Assembly: GCA_004802705.1 (NCBI GenBank) | Contig: SGPL01000470.1 | Coordinates: 1-25,936, forward strand | Direction of reading: 5' to 3' | Length of the DNA stretch: 25,936 nucleotides | DNA from: Bondarzewia mesenterica | Lineage: Eukaryota; Basidiomycota; Agaricomycetes; Russulales; Bondarzewiaceae | Part shown: in pieces, positions 19,672 through 25,936 of the stretch | How positions within the stretch are numbered: position 1 is the stretch's first letter | How the letters are laid out: the number at the start of each line of letters is the position of its first letter | Program-made: the position numbers and the translations under genes | Notes under the pieces: generated by a model | Seen by the model: the letters and a program-made list of their open reading frames with translations, nothing else | Told to the model about the DNA's origin: nothing | The model's database searches: none

Positions 19672-21625
19672 ATGCCTTCTTCTGTACGTATGACCAGACT
19701 GTCCCTACTAAATTGTCGAACTTATACATTTGACAGGCTCTGATTGATACAACCCGAGATGGGGATAGTGATGAATCCTCAGAGAATTCTGAACTTGACG
19801 TAGGTATCATCGATGTGCCAATTTCTCTGGGCTCTGTGAATAACAGATTACACAGAACGAGCTTCTTCTTTTGGATAACCTATCCTTTGCAAGCGACAGC
19901 GGCAATGATGGCGGAAACCACGAGCTAAAAACAGCACCTATATTTACCCGAGATGCGTATATTGAGGCCAACCTCGACCAGAATATCATGCAGTACGGTG
20001 TTCTTGGAACGGTTGTGAACATTCAGTGGGTACAGCTCGGTCATGGTTCTAGCATAGATTAATGATCCCCTTGTCAGATCCCCCTCAAGCGCAAAGTCTG
20101 TTCCGAGTGACCGACGCCTTTACTTAAATACGGTTAGGCTAGCAACCAAAAATTTGTCTTGCACTCGCTGATGATAGATCAATTTTAGAACGCACCGTTT
20201 TCGGCAGTTGTCTGTGGCGTGCAAGGCTCAGGGAAATCTCACACAGTTTCTGTAATGCTTGAAAGCATGTTCATCCCGCATTGCCCCGCTGTGGGAGAAT
20301 TAGCTAGACCTCTTTCTGGCCTTGTTCTCCATTTCGGAGAGACAGGATCGAGCTCGAGGCCTTGTGAAGCTGCGTATCTAGGTGCTAGCCAGTACCCGGG
20401 CGTGCGAGCGCCCCAAATCTATGTCTATGTGTCTCCTTCCTCATTGAATAGGATGACAGCCCTTTATGCACAGCTCGGCGGCCATATACAGGTACGACCT
20501 CTGTACTTCGCAGAATCGGAGTTAGATGCATCGGCATTCTTGTCGATGATGGCAATCGGTTCCTCAGAGGCGGCGCCTCTCTATATCCAGACCGTCAAGG
20601 TGTGTTTTGAATATCATCGTGATACCCACACCGATCTCACATGACTTATCTTCTGTCCAGTCCATCTTGCGGACATTAGGAGAAAAATATACATACGATG
20701 CTTTCATCGACATTCTCGAGATGAAAAAGCAGAGTTTCAATCCCGCGCAGTTAAGCGGTCTTCAGCAGAGGCTTGAGCTCTTGCAGACTTTCACTTTGCC
20801 GAGGAAAAAGGGGATGAAAGCCGAGAAAGCAAGGCCTCGGTTTTCTCGAGGAAAGATCACCATTGTCGATCTTTCTGACCCTTTTATCGACCCTTCATCT
20901 GCATGCGGGATTTTTGAGATAATGCTTCGTCTTTTTGAGCGCGCTGACGTCTCCACGGGCAAAGTTCTCGTCGTGGATGAGGCTCACAAGGTAAACATAT
21001 TTCATTGAGTCTTAGCATCGTTCTTACTGGGGAAATCAGTACTTGTCGGAGACTAGGGCAGCGTCGGGCCTGACGAAGGCGCTGTTGTCCCTCATCCGAC
21101 AACAAAGACATATGTCGATGAGAGTCATTATGAGTACTCAAGGTACGTGACCATCAATTTTCGACAGCATTACTCTATATTGACGTTCTATACCCTACAT
21201 AGAGCCGACGGTCATCCCACCTGTCTTTATTGAGCTCTCATCTTTGGCTATCATGCATAGGTTTTCTTCATCAGCATGGTGGTCTCACCTCGCGAAGCAC
21301 GTGTCCGCCGATCTCTCAGGCGATGATACATTCGACCAGGTCGTCAAGTTGAAGGTAAGATATATTTGCTCGGACTCTACATACTTTCTTGGATGGCTCA
21401 CGACACAACGTTTTATAAATTCAGACGGGTGAAGCAATCGTCTTCGCACCATCTGGACTCGCGATGCTAGAGTATACATCACCAAGTAGTGGTAAAGCGG
21501 TCTCCAATGGGTCTGGCCCCGCTAAAGAGCGCAAATTAGGCCAGCTCGGTAGACGGTCGCTGCTGATCAAGACGCGAAGGCGTGTCACTAAAGACGGAGG
21601 CGTCTCAATCCTGGCCGTGAACTGA
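19672..21625 (+). CDS. P-loop ATPase copy B (HerA/FtsK-like), intact
   Basis: Exons: 19672-19683, 19737-19799, 19847-20025, 20078-20132, 20189-20599, 20661-20990, 21040-21142, 21203-21354 and 21425-21625; 501 residues without a break. An acidic, variable N-terminus (DGDSDESSENSELD) precedes APIFTRDAYIEANL and QYGVLG. The ATPase core starts NAPFSAVVCGVQGSGKSHT with Walker A G113-x2-GSGKS120. It continues HFGETGSSSRPCEAAY, VYVSPSSLNRMTALYAQLG, KITIVDLSDPFIDPSSACG and Walker B KVLVVDEAHK (341-350), then LSLIRQQRHMSMRVIMSTQE with STQ at 382-384. It ends with a basic LIKTRRRVTKDGGVSILAVN. No transmembrane segment or signal peptide is seen. A conserved aromatic/basic patch (FSSSAWWSHLAKH) follows STQEP where HerA-like proteins have their C-terminal ATPase strands. 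Proteins with this core are, from memory, repeated in mushroom genomes as uncharacterised P-loop hydrolases. Roughly 70-75 percent identical to copy A in exon 5 by eye. Confidence 0.88.
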
Positions 21626-21866
21626 ATATCGGCGTACACTTTGCCTCCTCTTCAAAAAAATATGATTATATATAGTCCGAACTATATGTCGATCTTGTCT
21701 CTCATTGCTGTCCGTGCTTTCTTGATTACATGTTTTACACAGCCGAATGCTATTATCTGAACGTATGCTTTACATTTCATTACATCTCGATATCGTAAAG
21801 TTCATAGAAATTCGGAATTGAATCCCGCTTTGATTGTCTGCGGCGTGGGGATGTGTGATCGTCTAC
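21626..21866. other. Convergent 3' flanks of ATPase B and the MFS gene
   Basis: A 240 bp AT-rich spacer between two stop codons. It contains an A-run and TATATATA-like DNA near 21654-21675 that may serve in 3' end formation. No gene is seen. Confidence 0.5.
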
Positions 21867-24476
21867 TCAATAAACGTAGCGGACTGGTGTCAGTCGCAAC
21901 AGTCAGGAGCTGTCATGCAGAAAATTAGATGCAGAGCTAGCTTACAGTCAGGATTCTCCTTGTCCGTAAGATCATCGAACGCGTGCTTGTGACCAATCCG
22001 TTCCTGCACCTGCAATCAGCGACGTGATATTTAGACTTGTGGGATGGTGCACAAGAACATACTTCTTTTACCGCAGCACTCTCGTCCTCTTGCGCCCGTC
22101 GTTTCAGGGCATTGAGGCGCATGAGGCGCAGACGCAATGCAACTATCGCGACCAACTGGACTCCGTAAACGACCATATGTGCAACAAATGCCTTGATGTA
22201 GCGCGGAGCGTCGTTTGCCCTGAATACTGGAAGAGAAGGACAAGTCAGTCTAAGCGACGGTAACAGATCGCTGCATTAAATGTACCTTGGGGACCAATTG
22301 CGTTGCCAACAGCCCATGCACTGGAATGTCGTTCACATGGTTGCCTTCAGACATCAAAGTAGATGGAGTGGACATACACGAAAACCAATGTCGAGGCAAT
22401 GACTTGTTTGGTACGGCCCGCGACGTTTCCTGACATGACTGCGAGGTTGAGGACGGCGACCGCTCCGAAGCCCTGCGTGCAACTGGAACGGACCATGAGC
22501 ATGGTCTCTGCAATAATCCTGACACGCGATACGTACTAGAACGCAAGAAGCAATCCGACTTTGGTGTGGTGGTTGGTGCGGACAACTAGACAAATCGACT
22601 TCAGGGGCAGTAAGACTGTTGAAAAGCGCTTTTACTCACTCAGAAAGACGATTGTGCCAGCAATGTTTGGTAAGGTATATAGCTAGGAAATATCGTACTC
22701 AGTTTTTATCGTTCACACTCCAGCTTTTATGAGGCGACACTTACAAAGGCGAACAGTAATTTTTGGTTATAGTGCTTCGAAAGATATGCGCCGCTGAATA
22801 AGAATGCCATGATGATCACACCTTGTGCGATAGCGAGCAGATATGTCTGTAGCTGGGTGAAGCCCTGGAAGACGAAAATGTCAATCAAAATCCACGCTCT
22901 CTTGACGATGGCGAACGTTAATGAAAGGAAACTCACGAAAGCATTCAGAATGAGGTTGGAAAACGCCCCCAGTCCGCCAGTAGGTAGTGCATTGGTGAAC
23001 GAGATGAGAGTAACAGCCCAGACGGTAGGATCCAGGAATGCCTCGACTAATACCGATCAGACGATCAAGTTGAAGTATGTTATTTTCGCAGTGCTTACCC
23101 GCTTGATGTTTCTTCCATCTTAGAATTAGATCGAGCGACTTTTCAACACAGACAATTTCACATACCTTGAACTCCCTATTTTGGATCCCCGTCTCGTTCT
23201 TCCTGACCCGCTCAGCCATAAGAAGGCGGTCCTCCTTGGAAAAGCACCGAGCACGCATAGGGCTGTCTGGCAGCCACCACAGGACGAAGAGCCCCCAAAC
23301 CGTGGTGACGCATCCAAGCAACTGTGCTCAAAGGTACGAGGCTTCGTAATTTTGTCGAGACGAGAATTCGGTCGAAAGGTAAACTCACAGTGAAGAGGAC
23401 TTGCCAATTCTTGAGCTTGGCATGCTGGATGTGCGCGACACCGTACGCGATGAGGCCACCGACACATTGCTGGAAGCCGTTCATCGAATAAAATGAACCG
23501 ATGACCAGAGCTTGTTCCTCTCGAGTATACCACATCGTCGACCTATCCCAAAGGATTTACAATGTGTGGGAGCCCGAAAATAAGGTTGGTACATTAGAAC
23601 TCACATGAAAACGAAAGCAGGCTGGCAGATGCATTCAAAGATGCCAAGGAAGGTCCGAACGACAATCAGTCCCGTGAAATTTGTGCACGCCGCTGTGCAA
23701 GCTAAAGTAGCACCCCAAGCTGTGATACTTGGAACGGAAATGGCATCAACACATGCGAAATCGCTAAAATATTGGACATACTTGAAAGCCAGAAGTTTAG
23801 CGACGGGAAGGCGCTGTAGAAGTCTGTTCGCGGGAAATTCCCAGCAGAGACTGATTCGACAACGAAAAATGTAAGAACCAATAACAACAACCACAGTTCG
23901 TAAGACTTACATCGCGATGTACACTGACCGAGAAATCATGCAAAATTAGATATAATGGAGCAGAATCATGGTGGCGGGAGATCGAGACGAACCACAGGTA
24001 GTCAACCAAGAGTATTGCTGTCCATGAAGATGCGCATCCTGCTGTATACCCATGATGGAGGCGAAGTTAATCGTCCTGTTCCATGAAATTGGACGTTTAG
24101 GATGACACACTGAGCGAGCGGCAAATGCTCGCACCCCTTGTCCAGCGTCTGCGCAAAGTAAGTAACCACCATCACCACCAGGACGCGTTTGTGAATCATC
24201 CAACGAAGACGTCTGTTCGTAGCGTCGTCAATCTCAATCACGTCCTCCTTCCCAGAGGCTTGCGAGTCGGCAAAAAACTCTGCGACCTCAGCATCGATAC
24301 CCTTGGGAGGTGCTAGACGAGCGTGATAGGGCTCCTTCAACGTGCCGTCGACAAGCGAGAGGTGGAAACGTCGTACCCTGCGTTCCTGGAGAGTTGCTGC
24401 GGAAGGAGTAGACGTCCTTGTCTGTATCCTCGATCTGCACAGGGCTTTCAGGGATATTCTTGTTGAGAACAGACAT
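21867..24476 (-). CDS. MFS transporter, Dal5-like anion:cation symporter family (17 exons, one N-terminal frame slip)
   Basis: Plasma-membrane 12-helix permease; the family imports allantoate, nicotinate, vitamins or sugar-derived acids. Minus-strand exons: 24476-24135, 24075-23993, 23923-23911, 23850-23782, 23727-23605, 23542-23389, 23321-23166, 23111-23099, 23046-22937, 22864-22745, 22682-22640, 22585-22537, 22482-22378, 22320-22286, 22226-22072, 22009-21946 and 21883-21867; about 549 residues. Family marks: FAQTLDKGTINFASIMGIQ, HGQQYSWLTTCVYIAI, NRLLQRLPVAK, WGATLACTAACTNFTGL, VRTFLGIFECICQPAFV, WYTREEQALVIGSFYSMNGF, FVLWWLPDSPMRA, FLDPTVWA, TNALPTGGLGAFSNLI, NVAGRTKQVIASTLVFVAWA and NAIGPQVF. 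Two exons are only 13 nt. Near 24403-24404 the frame shifts by one between MSVLNKNIPESP...DKDVYS and LQERRVRRFHLSLVDG. A TATA box (24523-24528) lies 47 bases before the ATG. Divergent from GH105. Confidence 0.9.
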
Positions 24477-25100
24477 GACTTCAGAGGTCGCAAGGTATGC
24501 TGCGAGCAAGATAGTTGGAAGCTATATAGCGCAAAAATCAGAGGCTAGGCCACCGTAGGTTATTGCTCTGGTGAAGATCTCTGAAAGTCCCATGAACAGA
24601 ATCCGGTCCGATTGGCGATCGCGTTCTTTCGGATACCCCGTGGGGCCCCGCCAAGACTGAAATTTAGATTCAAGCAAGCGGGTACCTGAAACAAGGTAAA
24701 AATAAACATGGTTGCAAAATGCTGCCGAGGGAAGCTAGTTGATCGGTCACATGCTCAAAGAGATGAGTAGCCTTGACTCTTGCATTCAGCATATCAAATG
24801 CAAGAGGAAGAAATGTGATTGTATTGAGACTTCTCAGTCGTCTATCCTGTCGCAACAGTCTAACATCAGAGTGAGAGCACGCACAAACTGAGTTACATAC
24901 TACATATGAACGACACTGCAAGCTCAGTTAGCTCCGATATCTGGTCAGTGTTTGTTCAGGCAGGTGGGCTTGAAGGGCGGTCCGCGCTAACCGAACGGCC
25001 CGTTGGAGACAGCGACTTGGCAATAGGAGGAAACTGAAATAAACGACGCACAGTTCAACAACGTGCAGGACAACCCTCTCCAACATTGCCGCAACCGAAC
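24477..25100. promoter_or_regulatory. Divergent MFS-GH105 promoter with CreA/Mig1-like boxes
   Basis: A 624 bp shared upstream region. At 24636-24651 lies CCCCGTGGGGCCCCGC, which contains GTGGGG (24640-24645) and, on the other strand, GCGGGG (24651-24646); both fit the SYGGRG site of the carbon repressor CreA. An ATTGG (inverted CCAAT) lies at 24611-24615, and TATATA at 24523-24528 serves the MFS gene. The layout fits joint carbon-regulated expression; this is inference from motifs only. Confidence 0.45.
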
Positions 25101-25936
25101 ATGTCTGCCGCAAATATCAATCTCAAGAAAGTCGCGCTCTTGAAGCAGATTAGGGGGTTGATCGACTGCTTGGTGAATATCAAGGATGAGACGGGCGAGT
25201 TCTTGATGACGCTGGAGGATGGGCGCATTATTGATACCAAAGGATGGAATGATTGGGAGGTAAGTGGACATCATGTGTCTAACACGGAAGTGATCAAATG
25301 GTAGCTCATATTGTTGTAATCGGCAGTGGACTCACGGCGTAGGATTGTATGGCCTTCTCAAGTTCCACGAGATCACTGGAGATGATGAGGCTCTGCGCAT
25401 TGCACTCGCCTGGTTCAAGGATCGTTTCGAGGTCGGTACGACCAAGAACGTCAACACGATGTCGCCACTGCTCACCGCAGCATACCTCCACGAAGCCCGG
25501 CATGCCAACTACGGTGTGCACTTGGATGCGTGGGCAGAGTGGCTGATGTATGATATGCCTCGGACGGAAGAAGGAGGGCTGCAGCACATCACGTATCTGG
25601 TGGACAACGATCAACAACTGTGGGACGACACGCTCATGATGAGTGTCCTGCCATTGGCGAAGATCGGACTGGTGCTCAAGCGGCCAGACTACGTCGAGGA
25701 GGCGAAGAGGCAGTTCCTCTTGCACGCTAAATATTTGGCGGATGCGCAAACAGGGTTGTGGTTCCACGGTATTGTCCCCCCAAAAAAGAGCTCGAAAAGT
25801 CGTGCTGACGCGGTAACTTTAGGATGGACGTTTGACGGTCGTCATCATTTTGGCCGGGCGCGGTGGGGACGTGGTAACTGTTGGATAACAGTTTCTATCC
25901 CCGACTTCATCGAACTACTACAGTTGCCATCGACAG
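25101..25936 (+). CDS. GH105 unsaturated rhamnogalacturonyl hydrolase (3' partial)
   Basis: Family 105 enzymes remove the unsaturated galacturonyl residue that pectate or rhamnogalacturonan lyases leave on oligosaccharides. Exons: 25101-25259, 25327-25768 and 25823 to the window end; about 238 residues are visible of an expected 370-400. The (alpha/alpha)6-barrel marks are clear: WNDWEWTHGVGLYGLLKFHE (48-67), the catalytic aspartate region LWDDTLMM (151-158, Asp153 or Asp154), KYLADAQTGLWFHGWTFDG with a substrate-site His200, and RARWGRGNCW (212-221) leading to SIPDFIELL. No signal peptide is present (MSAANINLKKVALLKQIRG), so it is likely intracellular, which agrees with an adjacent importer. 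Introns are 67 and 54 nt. Cys220 sits where Gly, Ser or Ala is usual before Trp. The 3' end lies outside the window. Confidence 0.93.

Noticed and set aside
1..25936. CRISPR array, transposase or long terminal repeats
   Set aside because: No regularly spaced short repeats, no transposase or reverse transcriptase motifs and no paired LTRs were found; the only larger repeats are the two ankyrin-linked segments and the ATPase paralogues.

Overview
The window looks like nuclear DNA of a basidiomycete fungus, probably an Agaricomycete. Genes are broken by many short GT-AG introns (mostly 47-90 nt), the coding sequence is fairly GC rich, and the proteins match mushroom-type versions of universal eukaryotic genes. 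Scattered single N bases and at least three one-base frame slips inside otherwise conserved exons suggest draft sequence, so single frameshifts should be read with care. All gene models were spliced by eye from conserved protein reading frames and GT/AG signals; no search could be run.

Bases 1-6700 are a housekeeping block: EMG1/NEP1 (18S rRNA pseudouridine methyltransferase, + strand, 5' end outside), a SEC14 phosphatidylinositol-transfer protein (+), the proteasome ubiquitin receptor RPN10 (-), and a short conserved fungal protein starting MGRW (+). Bases 6700-9600 are gene-poor and N-rich, with one possible small gene. At 9606-11160 lies a three-finger C2H2 zinc-finger protein (+).

Bases 11200-16200 are a rearranged stretch followed by two more housekeeping genes on the minus strand. 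Two diverged copies of a segment carrying the 3' end of an ankyrin-repeat gene lie about 1.2-1.4 kb apart. The second copy abuts a uracil phosphoribosyltransferase gene (FUR1 type) that is intact up to its PGLGDT motif and then runs straight into ankyrin-coding DNA, so its normal C-terminus is missing. Upstream of it is RRP8, the 25S rRNA adenine methyltransferase.

Bases 16780-21625 hold the most unusual content: two tandem paralogous P-loop ATPase genes with the same nine-exon architecture, a Walker A (GVQGSGKSHT), a Walker B ending DEAHK and an STQEP motif reminiscent of HerA/FtsK ATPases. Copy A carries a one-base shift between Walker A and Walker B; copy B is intact.

Bases 21867-25936 look like a catabolic pair: a 17-exon Dal5-family (anion:cation symporter type) MFS transporter (-) divergently arranged with a GH105 unsaturated rhamnogalacturonyl hydrolase (+, 3' end outside). 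Their shared promoter contains CreA/Mig1-like GC boxes, which suggests uptake and cleavage of pectin-derived oligosaccharides under carbon control.
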